The notes below the pieces were generated by a model. It made no database searches. It saw nothing but the letters and a program-made list of their open reading frames with translations, and was not told where the DNA came from. Positions 31,577 through 42,202 of a stretch of DNA of 64,000 bases are shown one piece after another (within the stretch, counting starts at the first letter, position 1; every line of letters begins with the position of its first letter). Source of the stretch: Oscheius sp. JU75. Its lineage: Eukaryota > Nematoda > Chromadorea > Rhabditida > Rhabditidae. A program made the position numbers and the translations under genes. The stretch is from NCBI GenBank assembly GCA_037178855.1, contig JASJZC010000004.1, positions 1,240,001 to 1,304,000 on the forward strand, written 5' to 3'.

Positions 31577-34348
31577 ACATGATTTCACACCAATTACGAG
31601 CATTTGCCCATATTCAATTATTCGCTTTCTCTAAAAACTGTTTTCCACTTTCCTCACTGATCAGATGACATTCTCCTGCTACACTCCTGTTTTAATCCCT
31701 TTTCAGCAAGCCTCGCCGTGATCACGGTGGTAGTCGCTCGGGAAACGATCGCAGTAGCTCGCACGCACAGCAGTCACATCACGGAGGCGGTAGCCAACGA
31801 AGCTTCAGCGGTGTAGCCTTTTCTGACTCGGAACTAATGACCGACCTGCCGAAAAAGAAGTTTACCGGACGTTGCCGTCTTTTTGTTGGAAATCTTCCTA
31901 ACGAGGTCAAGGAAGCCGAGTTGAAGGAGCTATTTTCGCCTCATGGAGACATTGCCGAGTGCTATCTTTCCGGCAAGGGATTCGCGTTCCTAAGAATGGT
32001 AACACTTAGTTCTTGTGCTGATTTTTTTTCCACTTTTTATTTTTCTTTTTCATCACACTTTTTTGCCAGAAAAAGGTGCAACCCTGTTAGGTGGCAAATA
32101 CCAGCTGTTGATAATGTATTGGACTATCATTTAAGAGAAAAATGTCACTAGATCTTTGAAGATTTTAGTGCATGGACTTCGCACACTATTGATTTTCTTG
32201 TAGACTTTCATTCATACAGGACTGGGGTGATGATTTTATAAATGCGTTCCCATTTTTAGCAGGAAGTTACCCTAATATTCCAAGGACTATTTATTGGACT
32301 TTACTGAACCGATCTCACTTTTAAACTCATTATCTGGACTGCTCATGTACTATGATTCTAAACCAGCTGAACCCGAGAACTATGGTGGTGGACTCTTAAA
32401 AATGGAACAGGGATTGCACCTTTCTCTTGGCGTTTTTCTCTTGAGCCTGTTTTCTATACACTCTTCTCTCTCATAGGACACTCGTGCTAACGCGGAAAGC
32501 GCCAAGGAGGCCATCGATGGTAAAGTCATCCACGGTCGTCAAGTTCGAGTCCGTTTCGCTGTTCACGGAGCTGCTCTTCGCGTCAAGGAACTGTCGCCCA
32601 CGGTCTCAAATGAGATGCTCTACCACGCCTTTAGTCACTTCGGAGATGTCGAGAGAGCTGTTCACATTGTAGACGAGAAGGGACGTCCGACGGGAGAGGG
32701 AATCGTCGAGTTCGAACGCAAGCCGTCCTGCAACGAAGCTATCGCAGCCATCCGCGAGAAAGTCTTCCTCCTTACAGCGTTAGTTCATTCCTTTGACTCA
32801 TTTTCGAGGCAGTCATTGTAATTTTCAAATAAATATAACTGTGGTCTTATTAGGAGCCCGAAGCCCTTGATTGTGGAACTACTGGAGCCGAGAGATGAAG
32901 ACGACGGACTCGCCGAGAGGATGATTCCAAGAACACCTCAATTGAATAAGTAGGTTTTGGACTTTCCCGTAGACTTATCCTTCTTGAGATCCTTTCGAAC
33001 TATTTTTTCGCAACCGAACACAGCGGTCGTTTGTCTTGACGCTGTAGCAAAACTGATTGAATTCTGACCAATCCTTTCGCAACTTTTCTAATGGACTAAT
33101 GTTAGGGAACGCGAGCTAGGACCTCGATTCCCCGCTCATAACAGCTTCGAGTTTGTGTACGGAATGAAGTGGAAGGAACTGTACGAAATGGAGAAACAAC
33201 GACGCAACCAGATGGAAGAAGATCTGAAGGAAGCCAGAAGCCGCCTCGAACAGGACATGGAACTCGCCTACCAGGACTATCAAGCACAGATGCTTCGAGA
33301 GGGTCAGTGGGGCTGTCACTTTAGGCTCAATCCTTCTTGTTATGGACTTTTCCAGCGAAGATAGTAGATCTTTGCATCCAGTGATGGAAGCGTTCATTTA
33401 TCTCGATTTAAAACGAGGATACGCCAGATTTTGAACCATCGGTAGCGAGAACTGTCGCGAAAGAATGTTTCGAGTTACTTTAGTGCCTGTATACTAAACT
33501 TGTATCGTTTTCGTGGCAGACAAGTAAGTCCGCTTTTTTCCTATGCAATCTCCTGGGTGCTAGGAGTTTTGACTACTTTGAGGGGACTACATGTTCTTGA
33601 ACCTTTTTGGGTATTGAGGCTTCGGGTGCTGTTGGACTGTTTTCATAGATTGTAATCGGTTGTATTCCTATTACAGTAAACAATCAGTTTTTCCAGATCT
33701 ACAACGTCGTCAACAGGAGCTCGAACGCCTAGAAGCTGCTCGTCGTGAGCGTATGTCAACCATGAGATCAGGAGGTCCGATGATGGGAGGACCGCCAATG
33801 GGTGGTCCAGGAGGACCGATGCCTCATCACTATGGCGGAGGACATCCTGGTAAAATACATTTTCTTCTAGGTAAAAATTAGAATTCAGGTGGCTACAATG
33901 CGGGAATGCCGCCGCCTGGAATGGGATACGGAGCGCCTCCTCCGTCCGCAGGCGGACCGCCTCCGTTTACACAAGGACCGCCGCCTTCTCATCACGGAGG
34001 TCAAGGGGGGCCGCCTAGGATCCCCATCGAACAACCTAGTTCGTTGTATTTGTGTTCAATAACTGATTTTTTTTTTCAGGAGGTGGAGGACAAGGAGGAC
34101 CGCCTGGCGGAAGTGCTGGCCGAGTCAGTGGAACGAATATGATCGAAGGAGTTCAGAGACTTTTGTCCATTTTCAAAAACGAACCCGGGGGAGGTAGACC
34201 TCAAGGTTTGTCTGTACCCCTTCCTAACTAACATCTCCTATCAGGCGTTCCCCCACCACACATGTTCAAGATGGATCATCCTGGATCTGGCGGACCCCCT
34301 CCTAATCAATACGGCGATTATCCTCCCGAGAAGCGTCTTCGTCGTTGA
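31166..34348 (+). CDS. DBHS RNA-binding protein (NONO/PSPC1/SFPQ family)
   Basis: Nuclear RNA-binding protein acting in splicing and transcription. The N-terminus is Arg/Asp-rich. RRM1 is seen as CRLFVGNLP...GDIAECYLSGKGFAFLRM. RRM2 has LRVKELSPTVSNEMLYHAFSHFG and GRPTGEGIVEFERK. The NOPS region is PKPLIVELLEPRDEDDGLAE, followed by RFPAHNSFEFVYGMKWKELYEME and a long charged coiled coil (QRRNQMEEDLKEARSRLEQD; RRQQELERLEAARRER). The tail is Gly/Pro/Met-rich (GGPPMGGPGGP) and ends PPEKRLRR before the stop at 34346-34348. Large introns lie at about 31271-31707, 32000-32477 and 33302-33694; the first holds a 31-A run. Nematodes have a single such gene, nono-1. Confidence 0.92.
31544..31574 (+). 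repeat. C7 followed by A31 homopolymer run
   Basis: Seven C then 31 A residues inside the first large NONO-like intron. It may be a retroposed poly(A) tail or slippage. The length is error-prone in assemblies. Confidence 0.85.
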
Positions 34349-34560
34349 TTTTCCCTTCCCTTGTTGTGAACTTCCTAATATATTTCCCCTGGTTCTCATA
34401 TAAGCTATGAATGCAATTATTTCCAGTAAAGTGGTAAACTCTAGCTACGTCAAAAACAAAACAGCTTCACAAAACGTCGAATTAATTTACTGAATTTTCA
34501 AAGTATATAAGAAAGTAAAACCAGGTTAGCGCAGGGATAATACAAACCGTTGAAAGGGAA

Positions 34561-34916
34561 TTATTCGTTCTGGGTCGAGGCGTATCGATCTTTTTCTTTC
34601 ATCAGGAAGTTGGCCAGGTACTCGATGGGGTTCTCAGGACGGTCCTTAGCCAGCGATCCGAGCCCCTAGAACGTACCGATTAGCGAAAGAAATAATATGT
34701 TACCTGGAGGAGGATCGGGACAACCGTCTGGTCCAGATACTGACGGGTGGGCAGATTGTTCGCAACCGGGCCCAGCACGTTGGTGGGAGGTGGCGCAGGG
34801 GCCGAAGAAGGAGCGGCATTTTCCTGAGGGACCTCGGGCTTCTCGTCGGCAGGAGGAGTAGTGTCCTGGGAATCCATGGCCTCTGTCTCGTCAATGGGCT
34901 TCTGATTCTCTGACAT
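34561..34916 (-). CDS. dpy-30: DPY-30: COMPASS/MLL complex subunit
   Basis: Core subunit of H3K4 methyltransferase complexes, and of dosage compensation in C. elegans. The first exon encodes a disordered acidic/Pro/Ala segment (MSENQKPIDETEAMDSQD...). The dimerisation motif is LPTRQYLDQTVVPILLQ, and across one short intron (about 34667-34703) comes GLGSLAKDRPENPIEYLANF, then LMKEKDRYASTQNE and the stop at 34561-34563. The match to the Dpy-30 motif is very strong. Confidence 0.96.
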
Positions 34917-35955
34917 CCTGAAAAGGTAACGTGTTGATTAATAAGGAGATAATAGGAAGAATAGTAGAAGGTGGAAATGCAAAAAGAAAATGACATAACG
35001 GCAATCAGTAGCTGCTGTTAAAAACAATTCGGCACAACTAGACCATAACGAATGAAATTTCATCAACCCAGCAACAAGTTGTGTTGTAAAAATGATCCGA
35101 ATGTAAATGCTCAATATGGAGAAAGCATATTCGCATGACAGCTGTAAACAAGAGAAAACCTTTTGCTTTGCACAATAGTTGCCATTGCTAACGGAACAAG
35201 GCGCACGTCATGCGCAGAGAAAAACTAAACGTCATGTGGTGAATAACTGCTTCGAAATGCAGAAAACTAACTATTACGGTCCCTACCCGCCCCTGGCTTT
35301 TCAATGTGATCTATGAGCTACTTTTACTTGAACTCGATGATACAATTAAAAAAACGCAAACAAATGGCGCAGAATAATATGAAAAAAGCGAGAGGGAAAA
35401 CTCGAGGGAAGAATGGCCGGTGCCTTTTTCAAAATTGATCACTGGGCGCCTCACGAAAAATTGCGTACCTATTTTTGACTTGACGACCGCTTCCTTGGTC
35501 AAGTGAAGAGTGAGCGAGGAAGGGTAAAAAAAAAAGGTGCACAGTTTATGCTCCCTCTATAGAAGCAAGAATGAACATCATCATTGCGAATCACGCAAAA
35601 GAGAACAATTTCAACATATCATGCAAGTCCGTTAGCTACACCTTCTCCCGCCTCACAATTAGTCGCCCACCGTCTCTCTTGCTAGCCCACAGAAGACCCG
35701 AACAAGAAAATGCAGTAAAGTCGAGCATGGTAACACGCTCAAACTTTAGACCTCTTGTCAAAAAAAAAGCAGTGCATAACATTTTTTATAAAAACCAACA
35801 ATAAAACCAGGCAAAGGGCACTGAATGCCAAACGAAACCGCATTGCAATAAATTAGAAAGAACTTGAGATGGGTCATATATAGTATCACATTGGAGAACT
35901 AGGGTGTGGCAGGAGATGAGATCAGATGGATGGGTAAAAAAGCGAGGCATAATAT
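34917..35955. other. Intergenic region, no gene seen
   Basis: About 1 kb between TAF9 and DPY-30, both minus strand. ORFs on either strand are short and without recognisable content. The sequence is relatively A-rich. Confidence 0.45.
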
Positions 35956-36669
35956 CTAGTCAAAATCATCGTTTTCAGCCTTTCTTTTCAACATATTTTC
36001 CGCGAACCGTGCCTGTACGGCCGGCTGTGTTTCGACGACTTGCGGAGAAGGAATGTATACCATCTGATGCGGATCGGAGCCTCGCCATTCGACGTTCGGC
36101 TGTAGAAGACAAAATCTGAACACATTTTTCCAAACATAACAAAAGAAAGGTACCTGTCATTGGGCAACTTGAGTCCGAAATTGTGTCGTATTTGTGGAAG
36201 TGGTTGACTGTTCTTCTCGGCCGCCATCATGATCAGACGATCTCGATTTGGCGCGTTGTCGTTCAGAGCCCCTGAGTGCACATCATTCGAAGAAAATCAA
36301 GAAAAAATACCGCTGAATTCCATAGCCATTTGGACCTCGCCTTCCTCGATGATCATCTTTCCACAATGCTGTGAAATGGCTCGTGCCCCGGTTAAAAGTT
36401 GAGCTGTCGTCGCGTAGGCTATCTGGAAAATTAAGTATTTTTATGTTCCGAAAGGATAGAAAGTCATTCAAAATACTCAAACAGCTGTATTCAGATGTCC
36501 TAAACTCCTAGAGGCAACGAAGAGCCTTAGCAATTCGAGCAAAACATACATCAAGGAGTTGGCTGAGAACTCGCGGCTCGTATTCGGTAACGCCGGCCTC
36601 TCGGAGAAGAGCCTGCATCCTAGCCACATCTTCACTTCCGCCAGAGGCTGTTCCATTTGTTGCCGACAT
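35956..36669 (-). CDS. TAF9: TAF9: TFIID/SAGA histone-fold subunit
   Basis: Histone-fold subunit of TFIID (and of SAGA in other eukaryotes) that pairs with TAF6. Minus-strand exons give [40 protein letters not shown] (closely matching the human ITEYEPRVINQMLEF block), [49 protein letters not shown] and [16 protein letters not shown], and end [10 protein letters not shown] before the stop at 35956-35958. Three introns are visible (near 36424-36547, 36273-36310 and 36115-36153). It lies 239 bases downstream of the myosin light chain gene on the same strand. Confidence 0.92.
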
Positions 36670-36908
36670 CTGTAACTGATATAAGCTGTGAACCGATATT
36701 TGCGCGAAAGTTATATGGAGAAGAACCATGAAACAATAGGAAAAGATCTCAAAAATGGAAAAGTTCATTGGTAATACATTAAAGTATACAAGTTGTGTGC
36801 TTATGATGATGCTTATAAAGAAGAGACAACACAATGCACAAGGAGGGGAGTTTCGAAGGCAAAATACTGGAAAATAAGTGAAAGAGAGAGGGGTCTACCA
36901 CGATGAAA

Positions 36909-37562
36909 TCAGGTGTTCATGACGGCACGGACAAAATCGGAGATGTTCACGTTTCCGTGGCTGTCATTATGGCCGGCCAGCAGCTGATCCACTTCCTCGT
37001 CAGTCAGACGCTCGCCTGAAAGCAGAAGAGGGTTATTGATTGGAAAATAAAGTGAGTTTCAGACTGCTGCTCTTAAAAAATGCTCGTTCCTGGTCATTCT
37101 TCCCTTAAATGACGGGTACATTCTTCGTCGAAAAGGTATCGAAATTAGTGCAAAAACTGACCCAAAGTGGTGAGCAAGTGCCGAAGTTCGGCCACGTTAA
37201 TCAGTCCATTTCCCTCCTTGTCAAAATGCGAAAGTCCCTCGACGAACTCCTCAACAGAATGCTTCTCCCTATGATTTCCTTTTTTTAACTGAAACTATTA
37301 TATAACCTGTTTTTGCTGACGCTCTGGAATATCGGAACAAAGTCCTCAAAGGTCAGACGGGCCTCCTTGTCGAAGTTGGCGCAGCAACGACCGATTTCAG
37401 CCTCCGTGGGGTTCTGGCCGAGAGCACGAAGAACATCACCGACCTAAACAAGCATTATATGAGCAAAGTGGTGCATTTAACCTGCTGGACGCTGATCTTC
37501 TCATCTCCCTTGCTATCGAAATAGCAGAAGACTTCACGGCAGTCGGCCAATTGATCGTCCAT
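36909..37562 (-). CDS. Myosin essential (alkali) light chain
   Basis: EF-hand light chain that stabilises the lever arm of myosin II. The minus strand encodes [86 protein letters not shown] and [18 protein letters not shown], ending FVRAVMNT before the stop at 36909-36911. EF-hands are degenerate: the third (DKEGNGLIN) is closest to a consensus loop. The LGQNPTEAE and [10 protein letters not shown] blocks separate it from calmodulin and from the regulatory light chain. It resembles the nematode muscle form (mlc-3). Confidence 0.9.
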
Positions 37563-38377
37563 AGCTGAAAAAAGAGGGGCGTTTTGAAATGAAAAGGAGA
37601 CGAGTGGGAGTATATAAGAAGACTGAGTCAGTAAATATTGAATATTCAACGGAAAAGAGCGAATGGGCAATGAGGAATGACGTTTCAATGAGTGTAAGCG
37701 CAAAGGAACAGTAAATTGTAGCTATAAGGGAATGACTAGTGAATAATTATCGATAAAACCACCAAAAATCAGTGTTTTCTTAGGGATAAATGTTTCGGAT
37801 AAATTCCTGTTTCAAAAAACGGTTTTGACCAAATCGATAATTGGGCGGGAGGGGTGCGAAAGAGGCTGGGCGATTTGACCGGCCCGCCGGCTGACTGGCC
37901 GGCGATGACTAAGTCTCGCATACACACACAGCCTTAGCTGGGGTGAGAGAGAGAGAGAGCGTCCTTGCGCTCTAGATTTCTACCCGTGGTTGCGAGAGAC
38001 TGTCCACACCGTTCCCGGAGAGATAAGCAAAGATTGTTGAGCGGCCGATGTGTGGCCTCGAGCGACAAGAGACAGGTGTTCCTTCGCGACATTTTCACTC
38101 AGACCCTATTTACCGACTGCGTCTTTTGGGAACCACGGCCGACTCCGCTACGAAATGAGCAAAGTTATATTGAATGCTTAGCCAAAAATTGAAAGAAGGC
38201 AAGAGCAAGGGTAAAGATGCTGATTACAAAGCTGTTATCACTTGCCAGCGGAATTTAACGGCTCAACCCGATAGTATCTTGAGCGACAAATAATCAAATA
38301 ACTTTATGAACACAGGAGAAAAATACTAAAGTAGGTACCGGTAAAAGTCGAAGAAAAGATCGGATATGGGAAAAAGA
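37563..38377. other. Intergenic region upstream of the myosin light chain
   Basis: This gap probably holds the muscle promoter of the light chain gene. A GA-rich run lies near 37943-37960 and a GC-rich imperfect palindrome near 37879-37907 (GGCCCGCCGG...CCGGCC). No gene is seen. Confidence 0.45.
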
Positions 38378-39427
38378 TCAGTCGGAGATGTCACCGACTA
38401 CGAAGGATACCTCGAAGTCTTCCTGCATCAGGGCGAATTCGGCTGCTCGTTCATTCAGAACAGCTGAAATAGGTCAAATTGGTAAAAAAAAAACATGTAC
38501 ATGAACATACTCAGTTTGAATTTGCCGTGAGTGAATATGAACTGGCTGAAGAAGTTGTAGACGGGCTTAACGTAGAGTTTCGCCTGAAACCATGTGGCCT
38601 GACTGGGAGTCTCGTCGGGCATTCCGCCTACAAAATATGGTCTAATATCAACAAAAAAACGTACTGATTGCATCGTTGGTCAAGTCGGAAAAGTGAACAG
38701 TCATATCGCCGTTTGCCATGGCCGACGACAGTTGTAGGTCGCCCTCACTGCTCACCTTCATCGTCACGAATTTGCAGTGAATATTCTTCATCGAGTTCAG
38801 GACTCGGAGCATGGTTCTTGATGGCGGTAATGTGACGATAGCCTGCTCTCCCTCGCAATTCGGCCGGTTATACACACCCCATTTCTTGCTTCCAATAACG
38901 GTGACCGGGAGCTCGTGATTCACATTCAGAGCACGTACCTCGATTCGCAGATGTGGTTGCTAAAATTGTGATCCAAATAGGAGGAAACGAACGAGGAAAC
39001 GTACTCCATCACGATTGCAAAGCCGAAGTTTTGTATTGGCGTTGTTTGCGGCAAGACAGTGAGCCATGTGATGGCCGTCTACCTCGATCACAATCTCGTT
39101 GTTCTCCTCGTTCAGGCCGGTGAATCCCTGGAATTTTATCTGTACAGCACGAGGGTTAAAAACTTACAACATTCATGAAAGTGGGCTGCCACGAGAAGAG
39201 ACTTCCGAGCCAGAATTCGATACCGTCTTTGGCGGCGATTCCTGTCGCCGGACAGGTAATAATGCACATCCCGAGATCGGAGATTCTGATGACAAACTTC
39301 TTTCTGCTCATTCGAGCCATCGCGTTCACGCATCCTAAACGACTCGTTTATTAAAGATTCGACTAGAAAGTTCACTTGAAAATGCCTCAATGGCGCCTTG
39401 ATCCGCGAAAGAGGCTGTGAATCTCAT
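38378..39427 (-). CDS. HUS1: HUS1: 9-1-1 checkpoint clamp subunit
   Basis: PCNA-like subunit of the RAD9-RAD1-HUS1 clamp. Starting at 39427: MRFTASFADQGAIEAF, then CVNAMARMSRKKFVIRISDLGM, ENNEIVIEVDGHHMAHCLAA (matches the human NNEIYLELTSENLSRAL region), RIEVRALNVNHELPVTVIGS, VTLPPSRTMLRVLNSMKNI, EGDLQLSSAMANGDMTVHF, and a C-terminal ENFEVSFV-like strand (QEDFEVSFVVGDISD) before the stop at 38378-38380. The match is spread along the whole clamp fold. The ATG lies three bases after TTTTTCCAG. The upstream RAD51 paralog ends 101 bases away on the same strand, a spacing typical of nematode operons. Confidence 0.85.
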
Positions 39428-39528
39428 CCTCTGGAAAAAGGTTAAAAACGCGGTATATAAAAAAGATAGCAGTCAGAACAGACTTATGAATCACGGAAAA
39501 AGAGAGAATGTTTATACTTTAGTAGTCG

Positions 39529-40584
39529 ATAAGTCGAATTCCTTCTCGTCGAATATTAAATTGCGACTGCTTGAGCTCGGCATATGGGGATTTTTCCAGC
39601 GCGATCCATCTCGTCTGGTCAATCTTCTCCATCCAGATGCGGCTTGTTGGGCGATGAGACCAAAACTGAAATCCATTCTATTAATAACCGTCCAAGTTTG
39701 TCTATCCGAATCGGAGACGTTCAGGACTCCGCTCGCCGATCTTACGCTAAATTTCAGTCTACGAGTTTGCTTAAAACTGTTTGGACAGGACGCCGTTTTT
39801 GTCTCGAGTTCAATATGAAACAAAACGGGTACATACCCCTCCAAGACTTGGATCGAGTCGCTGATTCCCTTCCGAATCGATTCGCGAAGTAACGTGGTTC
39901 GTACAAACGACCTAAATAGCTAACTTTTTAAAATGGGGTTCAAACATACAGCTGTGCCTTTCATTGTGGCTATTTTGCATAACGTGACCGCGGTATTGTC
40001 AAGTTCCACAGCTTCCTCGGTGAGATCTGATCCTCGGAAAGGTGTCGTTATGGAGTCCAAGACCAACAGGTCGGGAATATTCTAGACTGTTTTTGATCCC
40101 TCAATGTCAATGAAAAAATCTTACCTCTGTATCGCTGAGACACTGCTGTAGATGAATTTGTAGCTCTTGAATCGTTGCAGACGCGGCGAACATCACGTTG
40201 TTTCTAGCCGTTTCCCACCCTTCACGAGCTGAACAGAACTTGAATAACTGAACTAGAATCTTGGACAAGAGTATAAAAAATGTCTCACTTCTGTTATTCT
40301 GCTGATCGAAGATCCCTTCTCCGTATCGATGAAACGAACGCGTTGATTTCTGGCCAGAGCGTTTGCCGCCACCTGCATACAGAATTGTGACTTTCCACAT
40401 CCGGCTTCACCAGATATCTCGGTCACTGTTCCTAACTTGATTCCGCCGCCTAAAATAAACTTTTCTTAGGAGAACCGTAGCACAGACCTATCAGTTCGTC
40501 CAGTTTACTGTGACCAGTCGTTATAAAACTTCCACGGTAAGACTCCTCGTTGAACTGGTCCAGAGCAGATTTAAAGGCGGTCAT
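39529..40584 (-). CDS. RAD51 paralog (RecA-fold recombination protein)
   Basis: RecA-family ATPase acting in homologous recombination. The minus strand starts MTAFKSALDQFNEESY, then ITTGHSKLDELIGGG, EISGEAGCGKSQFCMQVA (Walker A), LARNQRVRFIDTEKGF, NIPDLLVLDSITTPFRG (Walker B), VVCTNHVTSRIDSEGNQRLD, LGGFWSHRPTSRIW and a short C-terminus ending REGIRLIDY before the stop at 39529-39531. There is no N-terminal helix-hairpin-helix domain, so it is a paralog, not RAD51 itself. C. elegans has one such paralog, rfs-1; which vertebrate paralog it matches is not clear. Likely first gene of a pair with HUS1. Confidence 0.82.
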
Positions 40585-40864
40585 ACTGAACGAATATCTG
40601 GAAACTTGACATGAAGAAGAGAAAGGCGTCATAGTTATGCAAATAGAGGTGGAATAAAAAAAAACAAGAAGTAAGGTTATAGAGCTGTGAAAAAAGACAA
40701 CCGTGGCCGTAAAGAAGAGTTTATTGCATCCTTTACATCATTATCACAATCAGCCCGACGTTTTGACCAAGTCAATGCATAAATACAATACCCTCGAAGA
40801 GAAAAAGCTATAAAGAGGAACCCATGTTATATATAGATGTGCGAACTGTACAAAAAGCCAATTG

Positions 40865-42026
40865 TTAGCAGCACCAGCCACCGTCGTCTTCTAGAGCTGC
40901 TCTTTCGTTGGCCTTCAACACGAGACGTTCCTGTTCCTGCAAAATGATGTCATTTTCTCAATCCAACAATCTTTATTGATCTATTTATTTAGGGCTTCTT
41001 TGATTTTAACCTGCGAAGTCTTATCGACCAAATTACCTTCGCTTGACGTTCATCTTGCGTCTGCACGTTCATCGGCTTGCTCGCCTGAAGTTTGTGTAGA
41101 AGAGTGAGGAAGATTGACTCGACGTGATCAGCCTCCGAGTCCGCTTTTGCAGAGGTCTCGAACAGAGCCATGTTGTTCTTGTCAGCAAAAATCTGACCCC
41201 ATTATGGATAATATTTCATCAGTGTCTTACCTGTGCAACGTCCATGGAAACCTTTTCCGTACAGGGGAGATCACACTTGTTCCCTATCAAAATTCTCGGA
41301 ATATCCGCGTCGGCGGTCAATCCGTGCTTTTCGCACTCAGCAATCCAGGTTTTCAAGGCATTAAATGATCCCTTGTTGGTCACGTCGTAGACAAAGACGA
41401 CCGCGTTCACGTTGCGGTAATAGTGAGAGACAATAGACTGTCTATACCTCTCCTGACCTGCTGTATCCCAAAGTTGGACCTAAAATTATTCTACTGAGGT
41501 TTTGGGTCAAGAAACCCACCCTGAGAAGCTCCTTCTCGATGACACAACTTCTCTCTCTAAAATCCACTCCAATCGTCGCTTCTGTGTGTTCTGGAAACTT
41601 TCCACAGCAGAATCTGTACGAGAGACAGGTCTTTCCTACTCCAGCATCTCCAACAATGATCACCTATGCTCATTTTACAGCTTTGGTTAGTATCTACTAA
41701 CCTTGAATGTCCTCTTACTTTTATAGTTCTTCGCGCTATTTGGAGCATGAGCCAGTTTAGCCGTCTGCCCACTTTCTGTAGAAAGAGGACGTGGTGCAAC
41801 CGGAGGCAGAACGGGAATTGTAGCTCCAGCTATGGCGGGATCATAATATGGAACTCGAATCTGACTGGATTAATCGCATTTTTAGAGAGAAACTTACATG
41901 TTCGTGTGCCTTTACCGGCGGCTGATCTCCTGCTACCGTCGGTGGCAGGGGTCGGGGAGGATCGACTACTGTGGACACGGTGGAAAAGGTAGGACTCGGG
42001 ATCGATAAGACTCCCGGACCACTCAT
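40865..42026 (-). CDS. rab-33: RAB33-like small GTPase with Pro-rich extension
   Basis: Golgi Rab linked to retrograde traffic and autophagy. About 80 N-terminal residues are Pro-rich ([20 protein letters not shown]) and precede the G domain: [20 protein letters not shown] (G1), [12 protein letters not shown] (effector), [10 protein letters not shown] (G3), GNKCDL (G4) and ETSAKA (G5). It ends DDGGWCC with two prenylatable cysteines, before the stop at 40865-40867. The [21 protein letters not shown] segment is characteristic of Rab33. Five or more short introns. The start at 42026 is the first Met of the open frame; an upstream start is possible. Confidence 0.9.
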
Positions 42027-42202
42027 TCTATAATTTTCACTTACTTTTACTGAGTTTACACCAAAAATAAATATTACGATAATAAAGGTTTGCAAGAAGC
42101 CCGAAGAAAGAGCATCGTTTCTAAACTTTGACAAGTAACGAAAGGTTGCAAACCACAGTATTCGAAGACAGGAATACGCACAAAATATTTATATTCATAA
42201 AT

